Shown: positions 9,446 to 18,771 of the stretch, one piece after another
How positions within the stretch are numbered: the first letter of the stretch is position 1
Layout of the letters: every line of letters starts with the position of its first letter
Assembly (NCBI RefSeq): GCF_013366375.1
Contig: NZ_JABWMJ010000004.1
Location: 392,707-456,706, forward strand
Direction: 5' to 3'
Source: Rhizobacter koreensis
GTDB lineage: Bacteria; Pseudomonadota; Gammaproteobacteria; Burkholderiales; Burkholderiaceae_C
Length of the DNA stretch: 64,000 nt
Position numbers and translations under genes: made by a program
Notes under the pieces: generated by a model
What the model saw: the letters and a program-made list of their open reading frames with translations, nothing else
Database searches by the model: none
What the model was told of the DNA's origin: nothing

Positions 9446-11001
9446 GTAGGACCATCAAGCGGCCCTTGATCAAGAGCGTCGATTTCTGTGTTGACGAGAA
9501 CATCTGGGGCCATCGCCTCTACGACGAGCAGCTCCCACACTTAACCGTGCTGGAGTTCCTGGGCGTCTTGGGGTCAAACCTCGATAAGCCCCTGCGGCCC
9601 CATGATGGCCTCGGGGGTGCCGTCCAGTTCAAGCCGCAGCGCCAGATGCGCCTGCGCGGGCTGCTCTTCAACAACCCATATGTCGAGCCCATCGCCGAGA
9701 GCAAGCTGGCCGACGACGAGAAGTGGCGCCAGTGGCTTTTGAAATTCGAGCAAGGCAGCACAGGCAACGGAGACGGCGCCGCCGACTTGGCCTACCTGCG
9801 CCGGTCGTTCAACAGCTTCGACGACTTCGCCAAGGCCATCGAGCTGCTGCGTTCTTCATCCTTTGAGTCCCGAAGCAACAAGCGCTGGAGCTCCAAGTTC
9901 GTCTTCCCTTTCGGCCCCGATGCGCTTTACGAGGACTTGCAGATCGACGCCAAGGGCAATATGAGCAACGACCGGCGCTTCTTTGCGAGGACCGGAGAGC
10001 TGCTCTATTTGATGCTCGCCCGGGCCAGCAGGGGTGCCGAGCTTGGCGACCTGTTAGCCAAGCGGCTATTCGAGCGCTCCGCGCCCATGAACCGCTTGGC
10101 CAGGGCTCTGCAAGGCGCCCCGCAGCTTCCCGAGGAATCGCGCCAGTCCGGTTACCTGCCTGAGGTCTCCAACCCGCGCTTCGATCAAATGTGCGAAGAC
10201 TGGCTCGCAATCCTCTCGCGGGACATGCCGGTCTATGACGCCTTGGAGCACCTGATCGCAATCACGGGGCTGAACATGCTGCTCTACTTCCTTGAGCGCG
10301 CCAAGCGGGTCGCAGGGGACGATGAGCCGGTCGAGTTTGTCTGCGAGATCGTTTCCAAGGATGGCCGCAAGGTCCGGGCGCTCTCCGGCGACAGCTACCA
10401 GGCGAACCAGGGCTGCCCGGAGAAGGCGGTCCGCGCCCATGTCGAGTCCATACGGAGCCAGCAGGCCTGGATCGACGCGGGTTCGGCGGAGTTTCCCGAC
10501 GCCGAGCGCGTGAAGCTGCTGCGCGAGGCCTTCCAATGGCCACAAGGGGACGACAGGGACGACGAGGGCTACGCAAGTCGCAAGCCCGATGAGCTGGTCT
10601 CCAAGCTTGTTGAGCTAGCGCTCCAACGGCATGGCCAGCATGTGGGCAAGATCCATGCGGCATGGTCGCGGGCGATTGGGCTGAGCTCGCGGCGCCTTTC
10701 GCGCCGATACCGCTACGCCCCCAACGACCGGCTCCTCAAGTCGATTGTCATCGCCATCGTCGGCGACCGCATGCAGTTCGACGAGTTCCTGGTCGAGGCC
10801 AAGCGCCGCTATGGCTTGATCGTTGGCGATGCCGAAGGCGCTCGCTTGGTCGAAGCAAAGTCCATCGACCAGGCCGAGCTCAGCGAGAACCGCGACAACC
10901 TGGAGTCCCGGCTTGTGGGCCTCGGCTTGGTGCGCAGGCTCTCGGACTCCTGCTCGTTTGTTGAAAACCCGTTTGTGTCCGAGCTGGAGGCCGCATGCTG
11001 A
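9442..11001 (+). CDS. sspG: SspG/DptG-like component of the phosphorothioate-dependent restriction system
   Basis: This 519-residue protein shows no catalytic motif I can identify. It appears helical and charged throughout, without signal peptide or membrane segment. It is translationally coupled on both sides (ATGA overlap with sspF; seven-base overlap with sspH), so the three products are likely made in fixed ratio and act as a complex. In described DndFGH and SspFGH systems the middle gene is of this size and is needed for restriction, with role unclear. The assignment is by context only. Confidence 0.65.
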   Translation: MSRTIKRPLIKSVDFCVDENIWGHRLYDEQLPHLTVLEFLGVLGSNLDKPLRPHDGLGGAVQFKPQRQMRLRGLLFNNPYVEPIAESKLADDEKWRQWLLKFEQGSTGNGDGAADLAYLRRSFNSFDDFAKAIELLRSSSFESRSNKRWSSKFVFPFGPDALYEDLQIDAKGNMSNDRRFFARTGELLYLMLARASRGAELGDLLAKRLFERSAPMNRLARALQGAPQLPEESRQSGYLPEVSNPRFDQMCEDWLAILSRDMPVYDALEHLIAITGLNMLLYFLERAKRVAGDDEPVEFVCEIVSKDGRKVRALSGDSYQANQGCPEKAVRAHVESIRSQQAWIDAGSAEFPDAERVKLLREAFQWPQGDDRDDEGYASRKPDELVSKLVELALQRHGQHVGKIHAAWSRAIGLSSRRLSRRYRYAPNDRLLKSIVIAIVGDRMQFDEFLVEAKRRYGLIVGDAEGARLVEAKSIDQAELSENRDNLESRLVGLGLVRRLSDSCSFVENPFVSELEAAC

Positions 11002-14000
11002 CCGATCGCATCATCGGGCGCGTCGGTGCGGAGATCCTCTCCAAGCGCCTCGCCAACCCCGGGCAGGCGGGTGACTCCGTCGCACTCTTCCGGCTCGACA
11101 AGCTCTCGCCGAGCCAAGTCGCCGCCGTGGCCCGGGCTGTTCTAGGCAGGCCCGACTTGGTCGCGCGCGTTGATCTGATGATTCCCGAGGGACTGGTCTC
11201 GGGGCAGGGCATGCCGCAGGAGATCCTGATCCAGCAGAACGCTGGCTATGTGCGCAACAATGCTGAGACCCAGAAGGAGGCAATCCTCACGGCCAGCGGC
11301 AGCGAGCACAACCTCGCCGACACGCTGGCGCACGTCACGCCCATCGGGGCCAAGGAGATGCGCTCCGAGGCCCAGCCCTGGGTGGATGCGGCTCTCCAAA
11401 CGGGTGGCCTTTCCCCCGTCCCCGACGACCGCGCGGTCTTTCATGCGGCGATCGGTGGCCTGCTTGCCGCGACCGAGCCCTCACTTGTCCAGCTTGGCGA
11501 GTTCTGCGCCGAGATCGTCGAGGCGATCTCCACGCGGGGACTGCCGATCCGGGACGCGGTGGGCTATGCCTTGCCGCGGGCCGCTCTTCCGAGGGACAGC
11601 GGCTACTTCTCCAATGCAAAGACCTTCGGGACCGCCCGCGGCCCGTGGCAGAAGGCCTTCATCAAGCTGTTGACCCAACGGGCGCCGCTTCTCAGGAAGA
11701 TCCGCCAGAACGGCCAGCCGCTTGATGCCGACGAGCTCCTTGAGCGGATCGAGGCCAACGCCGACGAGATCGCCGAGGGCGCGCGCCTAGCACTGGCGGC
11801 CTTCGCTGCCGCACCCATGGGGGACTTGGAGGCCGCCGCCGACCTCGCTGAGTTCGAGTGGGAAGCCGATGGTGTTTTCCTGGCCTTCGACAAGCCCAAG
11901 GAAAAGCAGCAAGGCCTTGCCGACACAACGCTGCGCTTCTTCGACCACGACTGCGACGAAGAGAACGCCTTGGAGCCGGAGGCGCGCAGGCTGCTGGAAG
12001 AATTGAAGTCGCGCGAGCGCCGGGCCGAGTTCACGCCGGAAGACGAGGAATTCTTCGCCTCCCACCGCCGCTTCCTGGAGCGCGACTCGAAACTGCTCTC
12101 CCGTTGGGAGAAGGCCTTGTTCGGTAAGCCCATCGAGTGCTCCGACTTCTTCGATGGCTTCGCGCGAGTGGTCAACAACCTTCACGCCGGCCTGGAGGAC
12201 GCCAGCGGAGAGCGCATCTTGCGATTCACCGTCAACAAGGGCAGGACCGAGTGGCGCGAGCGCTTCAACCATGACGCCGGCTGCTTCTTCTCCGCCATGT
12301 ATCGAGGGCTCCGGGAGCTGATGGGGGCCAAGGTCGATTGGAAGGTGACGCGCATGACCGCGGCTGACCTGCCCGATCCCCTGTTCGAGTTCGAGCGCTT
12401 CATCGCCAAGGAGCGCCAGATCGCCGAGAGCCGCAACAAGAAGTTCAAGGCCGTCACCTCGCTTTCGCGGCAGGCCTTGCAAATCAAGTTCGATGTCGAG
12501 CTGCTCAAGTTCTCTGGCGGGGCCGAGTCGAAGATCAGCAAGACCCAGTTGCTGTGGAGTTACAAGCCCACCTCGATCGGCCTATCGATGGTCGCCGACA
12601 TGCGCCGCCTCCTGGAGAAGGGGGCGGTGGGCTGCACCGAAGTCCCGCGCCGCTTGGTCAGCAAGAAGGGCGGAGTTCAGCACGTCTCGCTGCTCGACAC
12701 GGGTACGCTTGAAGCCACTTACTCCACCGACGCCGGCTCGCTGGTGCCGGCGGCGAACAAACTCCGCAGCCTTCGGGCCGAAATCAAGAGCCAGATTAAG
12801 GCGCTCTTCGAGGAGGGGCGGCTGACGCAGAGCCAACGCGATGAAGTCCGCGGCGCATGGGACGCCTTCGAGGCCGACTACATCAAGGCCGTGGAGGACT
12901 TTGCTTCGATTGGCCTGCATGGCGAGGCGGTCATGCGCCAAGCCGAGTCCTTCGGCGCGCTGCTGAACACCCTGATGGCCCATGCCCGCGGCGATGTCTG
13001 CCGCTCTCGGCTGGTCTCCGAGGTCCTCTCTGTGGGCACGGTCCGCGTGGCCGGCGACAACCCCGCCTTGATCATCCCCCCTTGGCACCCGGAGCGGATG
13101 AAGGCCCTGGCGGTCAAGTCCCACCGCGTGGCCGGCTTCGCTACCCATCTGCTATCGAGCGGCAACATCCTCTATGGCGACCGCGACATCTTCATGCGGG
13201 AGCTTGCCGACGAGCTCGCTCATCCCTTCTATCCGGAGATCGCCGTCTTGGGCAAGGGCGGCTCGCCCAAGCTGGTGAGCGAAAGCAGCACGGTCAATGG
13301 ATACAGCCTCCTAGAGGCGCCCGTCCGAGGCGACGAGGACGCCATGACCGACGTGGACCCTGCGGCGGCAGCCAAGCAGGCCAGGGAGCTTTTGGAGCGC
13401 TATGTGGACCTCCAGCCCCACGAGGCTTCGAACCTCAGCGTGGTGCTCTACAACGCCGATGCCGCCGAGCTTCCCCTCTCCACCGTGCGCGAGCTCTCGT
13501 CGATCCAGGAGGAGGGCCGGTTCCAATGCAGCGTCTCGGTCCGGCACGCCGACCAAGCGAAGCTGCGCAGCGTCTACGGCGAGCTGGTCAACAAAGCCGG
13601 CGACGATCCGGACTTGCCGGTGGTCAGCGAGACCAGCGACAACTTCATCTCGAAGCTGCGCATAGCCGTCTCACCGATCTCATCGACGCCCAGCGAAAGC
13701 GCTCAAGGCTTCAAGGCCTTCGATGTCGCCTTCCTGCACGATGTGGTCGCGCGCTCAGCCAAGGAAGAGTGGCTGCCCGTCGCATGGACCAATGAGCGCC
13801 CGAACCTGGAGCATGCGCCCTCGCGCTGGTCCTACCGAAGCGTGTCCGGCGAGGACGAGCTTAAATCGACGACCTTCCTGACTTGCCCTTGGCAGACCGC
13901 CTCGGGCTGGGCCTATGTGGCCGCCGTGGCCGCCGTCTGCAACCAAACGGACGCGGTGCCCGACAAGCGGGTACTACCCGCGCGGCGCATCTCGCTTCAA

Positions 14001-16403
14001 AGCCAGGACCTCGCCGCGCTCATCAAGGACGCCCACGACCTGGCCGAGTGGGTGGCCACCTACGACGAGCTGCTCGACAAGAGGCAACTGCAGCACAACA
14101 ACATCACCGTCGTCCGATACCGCCGCGGCTCCACCAATGGCCGCAACATGATCGTCAGCTCGACCTCCGAGCTGCGGCTGCTTGGTGTCCTGGTACGGCG
14201 CCGGCTCGACGAACTGAACCTGCCACTGACCGATGAGGAGATCGCTGGCGCGGCGGAGAAGGCTAAGCGCGACGCCCTGTCGGTCTCCGGAGACATCGTC
14301 CTGCGTGCGGCCAAGCGAGGGGTCTCCGCTGGCGAGATGATCGGCCTAGTCCTCAGCCGCCATCTGCTCTCCGAGGAGTTCAAAGCTCAGGCCAACGGCG
14401 GTCAAGTCTTGACCGCCTACTTCTTGCTCGACGACTACGCGAGCTGGCTCTCGCAGCCTGAAAGCCGGATCGCCGACATCCTCGCGATCAACGCCGAGGA
14501 AAAGGATGGCGAAATCCGCGTCACGATCTCCGTGGTCGAGTCGAAGTACGTCGCCGCCGATGGCTTGGCGCAGGCGAAGCGCAGCTCCAAGGACCAACTG
14601 CTTCAAACCCTGGGCAAGTTCCGCGAGGCGCTCTTCGGGGATCCGGGGCGCCTCGACCGGGATGTCTGGCTCGCGCGGCTGGCCGACATGCTGATCGATG
14701 CGGATATTCCGCCTGGCATGACGGGCCTCATGGAGCGCGCGCGCGCGAAGCTTCGCGAAGGCTCCGTCGAGATTTCGCTGAGGGGCTATTCGCAGGTGTA
14801 TGTCCACACCCCGGAGGCTGGATCCGGCTCTGCCTCGCATCAAGAGCTGCTGCTGGATGAGATCGGCGTGAAGGCCTGGCAGGAAGTCTTCGATCGGGAG
14901 GACCTGCGAAAGCTCGTGGCCGCCTACGCCCAGAACGGATCAGCCCTCCAAGCCCGCGCCGGCCTCGGCCCGCACGAGCCCTGGTCCGGCCACAGCTTCA
15001 AGACGCCCGCCCCGCGCGTGCCCTGGCTTGCCGCCATGGGGCAGCTCGCGAGTGGGGCCGCCGAGGCTTCCGTCGAAGGCTCAGTGGAGGACGCCAAAAC
15101 TGCTGCTCTGACCAAGCCCCCAGCGCAAGAGCCGACGGCTCCTGCCCAAAACACGGTCCAAGGCAGCGCCGAGGCTCAGACTTCGACCCAGCGGGCCTCG
15201 ATGCCCTCCTTGCCTTCCAATCCCAGCGCGGCATCGTCCCTGGCCGCGCTCGTGGCTTCCAAGTTCGCAGGCGGCGCCCAGTCTGACGCCGAGCGCGAGG
15301 CCTGGGCCGAGGAAGTCACCAAGAAGCTCAAGGCCGCCCTCAACAGCTATGGATTCCAAGCCGCCATCCTCGGAACGCGGCTGACCCCCAACGGCTGCCT
15401 AGTTCGGCTGGCGGGGTCGGATCGCCTGCGCGTGGAGGACATTGAGAACAAGCGCACCCAGCTTCTGACCACGCACGCTATCAGCCTTGTCACGGTCCAG
15501 CCCAAGCCGGGCGAGATTGTGGTGACAGTCGCCGGCGCCAAGCGGCAAGCCGTTTCGCTTTGGGAGCTGTGGGCGCGCAGGGAGCTCAATCGCAATGTCG
15601 CCGGCATCAACACCTCATTCCTGCTTGGGCTCCAGGAGATCAACGGCGCGCTGCTGTATCTGAACCTCGGCGCCGAGTTCGGAGGCCTCTCCTCCCACGA
15701 ACCGCATTCGCTGGTGGCCGGCGCCACGGGCAGCGGCAAGTCGGTCTTGATCCAAGCGTTGCTGCTGGACATCGCCGCCACCAACTCCAAGGAGCAGGCC
15801 CAGCTCATCCTGATCGACCCGAAAATGGGCGTCGATTACGCCCCCTTGGCCGACTTGCCTCACATGCGCGACGAGATCGTGACCACCAAGGAGAAGGCTG
15901 GCGAGGTCCTGGAGGCGCTCGTGCAGGAAATGGAGGACCGCTACCGAGCGTTTGCCAAGGCCCGCGCGCGCGACCTGCCGACCTACAACTCAAAGGTTTC
16001 GGTTGCCGAGCGGCTTCCCATGGTTTTCTTGGTCCATGACGAGTTCGCTGACTGGATGCTTGACGACGCCTACAAGGGAGCCGTTGGCGCGGCTGTGCAG
16101 CGCCTGGGCGTCAAGGCCCGCGCGGCCGGGATCCACTTGATCTTCGCGGCCCAGCGCCCGGACAAGGATGTGATGCCGATGCAGCTTCGGGAGAACTTGG
16201 GCAACCGCTTGATTTTGAAGGTCTCCAGCGAAGCCACCTCGAAGATCGCCCTCGATCGCCCCGGCGCGGAGCTGCTGCTGGGCCGAGGACACTTGGCCGC
16301 AAAGCTCAACGGCGAGCAGGGTTTGGTCTTCGCGCAGGCTCCGTTCCTTTCGGACCAGGACATCGAGGCCGCGGTGGCCGCAGTTGCCGCGGACAACCAA
16401 TGA
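10995..16403 (+). CDS. sspH: SspH/DptH-like giant protein with C-terminal FtsK/HerA-type ATPase
   Basis: The 1,802-residue protein is the largest in the window. A long N-terminal part without recognised motifs is followed by an Ala/Pro/Ser-rich linker at about residues 1360-1430. The C-terminal FtsK/SpoIIIE-type motor has Walker A GATGSGKS (1576-1583), Walker B LILIDPK (about 1604-1610) and the FtsK-like VHDEFADWM around 1681-1687. DptH/SspH proteins are of this size, with the same C-terminal translocase, and are thought to execute DNA damage on unmodified DNA. The DndFGH-like F-G-H order supports the call. A nuclease motif is not obvious to me in the N-terminal part. Confidence 0.75.
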   Translation: MLTDRIIGRVGAEILSKRLANPGQAGDSVALFRLDKLSPSQVAAVARAVLGRPDLVARVDLMIPEGLVSGQGMPQEILIQQNAGYVRNNAETQKEAILTASGSEHNLADTLAHVTPIGAKEMRSEAQPWVDAALQTGGLSPVPDDRAVFHAAIGGLLAATEPSLVQLGEFCAEIVEAISTRGLPIRDAVGYALPRAALPRDSGYFSNAKTFGTARGPWQKAFIKLLTQRAPLLRKIRQNGQPLDADELLERIEANADEIAEGARLALAAFAAAPMGDLEAAADLAEFEWEADGVFLAFDKPKEKQQGLADTTLRFFDHDCDEENALEPEARRLLEELKSRERRAEFTPEDEEFFASHRRFLERDSKLLSRWEKALFGKPIECSDFFDGFARVVNNLHAGLEDASGERILRFTVNKGRTEWRERFNHDAGCFFSAMYRGLRELMGAKVDWKVTRMTAADLPDPLFEFERFIAKERQIAESRNKKFKAVTSLSRQALQIKFDVELLKFSGGAESKISKTQLLWSYKPTSIGLSMVADMRRLLEKGAVGCTEVPRRLVSKKGGVQHVSLLDTGTLEATYSTDAGSLVPAANKLRSLRAEIKSQIKALFEEGRLTQSQRDEVRGAWDAFEADYIKAVEDFASIGLHGEAVMRQAESFGALLNTLMAHARGDVCRSRLVSEVLSVGTVRVAGDNPALIIPPWHPERMKALAVKSHRVAGFATHLLSSGNILYGDRDIFMRELADELAHPFYPEIAVLGKGGSPKLVSESSTVNGYSLLEAPVRGDEDAMTDVDPAAAAKQARELLERYVDLQPHEASNLSVVLYNADAAELPLSTVRELSSIQEEGRFQCSVSVRHADQAKLRSVYGELVNKAGDDPDLPVVSETSDNFISKLRIAVSPISSTPSESAQGFKAFDVAFLHDVVARSAKEEWLPVAWTNERPNLEHAPSRWSYRSVSGEDELKSTTFLTCPWQTASGWAYVAAVAAVCNQTDAVPDKRVLPARRISLQSQDLAALIKDAHDLAEWVATYDELLDKRQLQHNNITVVRYRRGSTNGRNMIVSSTSELRLLGVLVRRRLDELNLPLTDEEIAGAAEKAKRDALSVSGDIVLRAAKRGVSAGEMIGLVLSRHLLSEEFKAQANGGQVLTAYFLLDDYASWLSQPESRIADILAINAEEKDGEIRVTISVVESKYVAADGLAQAKRSSKDQLLQTLGKFREALFGDPGRLDRDVWLARLADMLIDADIPPGMTGLMERARAKLREGSVEISLRGYSQVYVHTPEAGSGSASHQELLLDEIGVKAWQEVFDREDLRKLVAAYAQNGSALQARAGLGPHEPWSGHSFKTPAPRVPWLAAMGQLASGAAEASVEGSVEDAKTAALTKPPAQEPTAPAQNTVQGSAEAQTSTQRASMPSLPSNPSAASSLAALVASKFAGGAQSDAEREAWAEEVTKKLKAALNSYGFQAAILGTRLTPNGCLVRLAGSDRLRVEDIENKRTQLLTTHAISLVTVQPKPGEIVVTVAGAKRQAVSLWELWARRELNRNVAGINTSFLLGLQEINGALLYLNLGAEFGGLSSHEPHSLVAGATGSGKSVLIQALLLDIAATNSKEQAQLILIDPKMGVDYAPLADLPHMRDEIVTTKEKAGEVLEALVQEMEDRYRAFAKARARDLPTYNSKVSVAERLPMVFLVHDEFADWMLDDAYKGAVGAAVQRLGVKARAAGIHLIFAAQRPDKDVMPMQLRENLGNRLILKVSSEATSKIALDRPGAELLLGRGHLAAKLNGEQGLVFAQAPFLSDQDIEAAVAAVAADNQ

Positions 16404-16424
16404 CGAGAACCAAGGAGAGCGGCC

Positions 16425-17780
16425 ATGGCTAAGAAGTGGCAATCTAGCCCTCACGCGATCGCCGACATTCGGGACTGGAATGGCAACGGCACGCTGCTGC
16501 TGCAGCCTGACTACCAACGGCGAGAGGTGTGGGGCGATGCAGCGCGCGTCATGCTGATCGACAGCATCCTCAATGACATCCCGATGCCGAAGATCTTCGT
16601 GTCCAAGGCTATCAAGGACATGAGGACCTATCGCAGCGTGATCGACGGCCAGCAGCGGATCACGACGATCTTGGCCTATCTGAACGACGACTTCCGGTTG
16701 GAAGACCCCTACAGCGGCCCCTATGTCGGGAAGAAATTTTCGGAGTTGCCGCAGGAGGTTCGGGACGACTTCTTGCTCTACTCGATTGATTTCAACGAAG
16801 CCTCTGGCTTGCCGCAGGACGAGCTTCGAGAGGTCTATTCCCGAGTCAACAAATACTTGGTGCCGCTCAACCGGCAAGAACTCAGAAAGGCCGACTTCCC
16901 GGGTGAGTTCTTGAAGGTCTCTGAGGAATTGGCCAACCTCGATGCGCTCGACGACATGGGGCTTTTCAACGCGACCGCGCGCCGGCGTTCGCTTGATGTC
17001 GAATACGTAAGCGAACTGCTGGCGGCGCAGCTGCGAGGCATCAGCGACAAGAAGGATGCCATCGACGAATGCTGTCGCGACTACGCGGCCTGGCCGCAGG
17101 CTGAATCAGCCGCCGCGCGAGCGGAGTTCGAAGGCGCTGTATCGGATGTGGCGATGATCTTCGATGCGACCTTCCCGATGAAGAAGACTCGCTGGAAGCA
17201 GAAGGCCGACTTTTATTCGCTCTTTTTCGCGGTCCTCTCTCTCAAGCGCGCGGGCCTGGCCTTGCCGGCGGATTTGAGCTTCCTGCGGCAAGACCTGATG
17301 GTGCTGGACAAACGCATCGCTCCCACCTCGGAGGTGCGAATCCTGAGCAGATACGCCGTCTACTGCGTATCCCAGGCGAACTCAGCTTCAAGCCGAAATT
17401 GGCGAATGGCGTTCATTAGGGCCATCTTGCGAGGTACTTACGCGGGCTCCATCCAAGACAAGGAGCAACGAGATATCGTGTCGGAAACAGCAAGCGACAT
17501 CAGATTCGCCATTGATCCCAATTTCAATGGCGATGGCTGCCCGCCCGCGGAAGGCTTTGTCTGCGGCGGTTGCGGCGGCTTCGACGAGGGCGTGACGAGC
17601 CTGGGTAACTCGATCCTCTACTGGCCGGCAGGAAGCTCGGTGTTCCAGTTGTCGAACGCCAAGTGGGCCCATTCCAAGTGCAAGGACGACGTGGATGCGG
17701 CGGCCATGATTGACGGGGCGGAGATCCCGGGCGCGGTTGATGACGAGCGCGACGATGATGCAGCCGATGCCGGCCAATAA
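16425..17780 (+). CDS. DUF262 (GmrSD/SspE N-terminal-like) protein with C-terminal Cys/His motif
   Basis: The 451-residue protein carries the DUF262 signatures QPDYQRREVW (27-36) and IDGQQR (73-78), the nucleotide-binding DGQQR loop seen in GmrSD enzymes and in the N-terminal half of SspE. It has no DUF1524 HNH nuclease domain. Instead, the C terminus has CGGC (380-383) and HSKC (416-419), a possible zinc site, and then an acidic tail. A clear AAGGAGAG site precedes the ATG, 21 bases after sspH. In SspE the DUF262 part senses phosphorothioate and hydrolyses nucleotides. Whether this protein does so is inference from its place in a phosphorothioate cassette. Confidence 0.72.
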   Translation: MAKKWQSSPHAIADIRDWNGNGTLLLQPDYQRREVWGDAARVMLIDSILNDIPMPKIFVSKAIKDMRTYRSVIDGQQRITTILAYLNDDFRLEDPYSGPYVGKKFSELPQEVRDDFLLYSIDFNEASGLPQDELREVYSRVNKYLVPLNRQELRKADFPGEFLKVSEELANLDALDDMGLFNATARRRSLDVEYVSELLAAQLRGISDKKDAIDECCRDYAAWPQAESAAARAEFEGAVSDVAMIFDATFPMKKTRWKQKADFYSLFFAVLSLKRAGLALPADLSFLRQDLMVLDKRIAPTSEVRILSRYAVYCVSQANSASSRNWRMAFIRAILRGTYAGSIQDKEQRDIVSETASDIRFAIDPNFNGDGCPPAEGFVCGGCGGFDEGVTSLGNSILYWPAGSSVFQLSNAKWAHSKCKDDVDAAAMIDGAEIPGAVDDERDDDAADAGQ

Positions 17781-17798
17781 GTCGATGCGGGCCTGGGC

Positions 17799-18659
17799 AT
17801 GAGCCAAATCGCGCTGTTTCGCAACCTCAACAGCGGCTACACCATCGACGACCAGATCGCTGGCGATGATGGAAAGGTCTACATCGTTGGCGAGCGCATC
17901 GCAGCGGGCGGCAACGCCGTTGTCCACGAGTGCAACGAGAAGGTCTCAGGCGACAGCTTTGCCGTCAAGTTTCAGCTGGAGCTGCGACAGCGCCGCCGCG
18001 AGCGATTCCATCGCGAAGTGGAGCTACTTCGCGGATTTGACGACCCGCACATCATTCGCTTTGTCGCGACTGGTGTGGCGCAAGGGGCGCGAACTGATCG
18101 AATCATGAGAAGCGGCCGGTTCGTGGCGCAGCATCGAGGCAGGGATGAGGAGTTGCCTTTCGTGATCCTCATGAAGGCCTCCGAGGACCTGGGAAAACAC
18201 GCAAAGTCGCCCCAGAAGATTCCTCCTGCGACCTACCTTGCGCAATTCTTGGGGCTTTCCAGAGCCCTGGTGAAGATCAACGAGAGAGCCCTGCATCGCG
18301 ACATCAAGCCAGAGAACATCCTTGTGGTCGGGGATGCCTGGGCTATCAGCGACTTCGGCTTGTGCGATCTGCATGAGGGCGGGCCCGACCTCTCGCGAGT
18401 GGACGAGAGGATCGGACCTGCGCAATGGATGTCGCCCGAGGCCTTCAACAAAAACTTGGGCTGCCTTGACGTGATCGGGCAGACATCGGACGTCTTTCAG
18501 TTGGCATCCGTCTTTTGGTATGCGACCTGCGGGAGGCATCCGACGGGCATCGTGCGAGACGCCGACTGGCGTGGTCCTCCGGAGCTCTATCCGATCATGG
18601 AGCGAGCTTTGCTCCACAACTGCCAGAAGGGGTCTCCTCGTTTTCAGTGCAATAAGTGA
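17799..18659 (+). pseudogene. Ser/Thr protein kinase gene, 3' end interrupted by the IS1071 composite transposon
   Basis: This is a Hanks-type kinase with every key motif: glycine-rich loop GERIAAGGNA (31-40), Lys57 in FAVK, the C-helix Glu (73 or 75), HRDIKPEN (166-173) with catalytic Asp168, DFG (185-187) and SPE (212-214). No membrane helix or sensor domain follows. After Gln276 the native frame is cut at base 18628 by IS1071, and the ORF now ends with ten foreign residues ([10 protein letters not shown]) read from the inverted repeat. Rejoining to 54739 restores 19 native residues and a TAG, for 295 residues in all. Only the last helix is lost, so residual activity is possible. It is the last gene of the sspFGH operon, 18 bases after the DUF262 gene. 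Confidence 0.9.
18624..18628. repeat. Left copy of 5-bp target-site duplication (CAGAA)
   Basis: CAGAA directly precedes the GGGG end of the left IS1071. The same five bases follow the outer end of the right IS1071 at 54734-54738. Five-base duplications are the rule for Tn3-family insertion. The inner junctions (TGGAA at 21833, TGCAC at 51525) do not match it. Confidence 0.95.
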
Positions 18660-18738
18660 CGGTACGAAAAGCTAGCACTGGCGCGGAGGTGGTGTTGGTA
18701 GATCGTTGATTTCATTGACTTTCCTGTTCACTTTCAAA
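18629..18738 (+). repeat. IS1071 left copy, terminal inverted repeat
   Basis: About 110 bases match the reverse complement of 21723-21832 with scattered mismatches. The outer 38 bases are perfect. Confidence 0.9.
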
Positions 18739-18771
18739 TCTGCGATTCGTGGCGTCAAACCGTGGTCGGTT

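Noticed and set aside
7538..17780. DISARM, BREX or a canonical type I restriction system
   Set aside because: No methyltransferase, no PglZ, no HsdS or DrmB-like protein; the ATPase set and the DUF4007/PP-loop operon fit phosphorothioation better.
16425..17780. Calling the DUF262 gene sspE
   Set aside because: It lacks the C-terminal DUF1524 HNH nuclease and is much shorter than SspE, so only the domain name is given.
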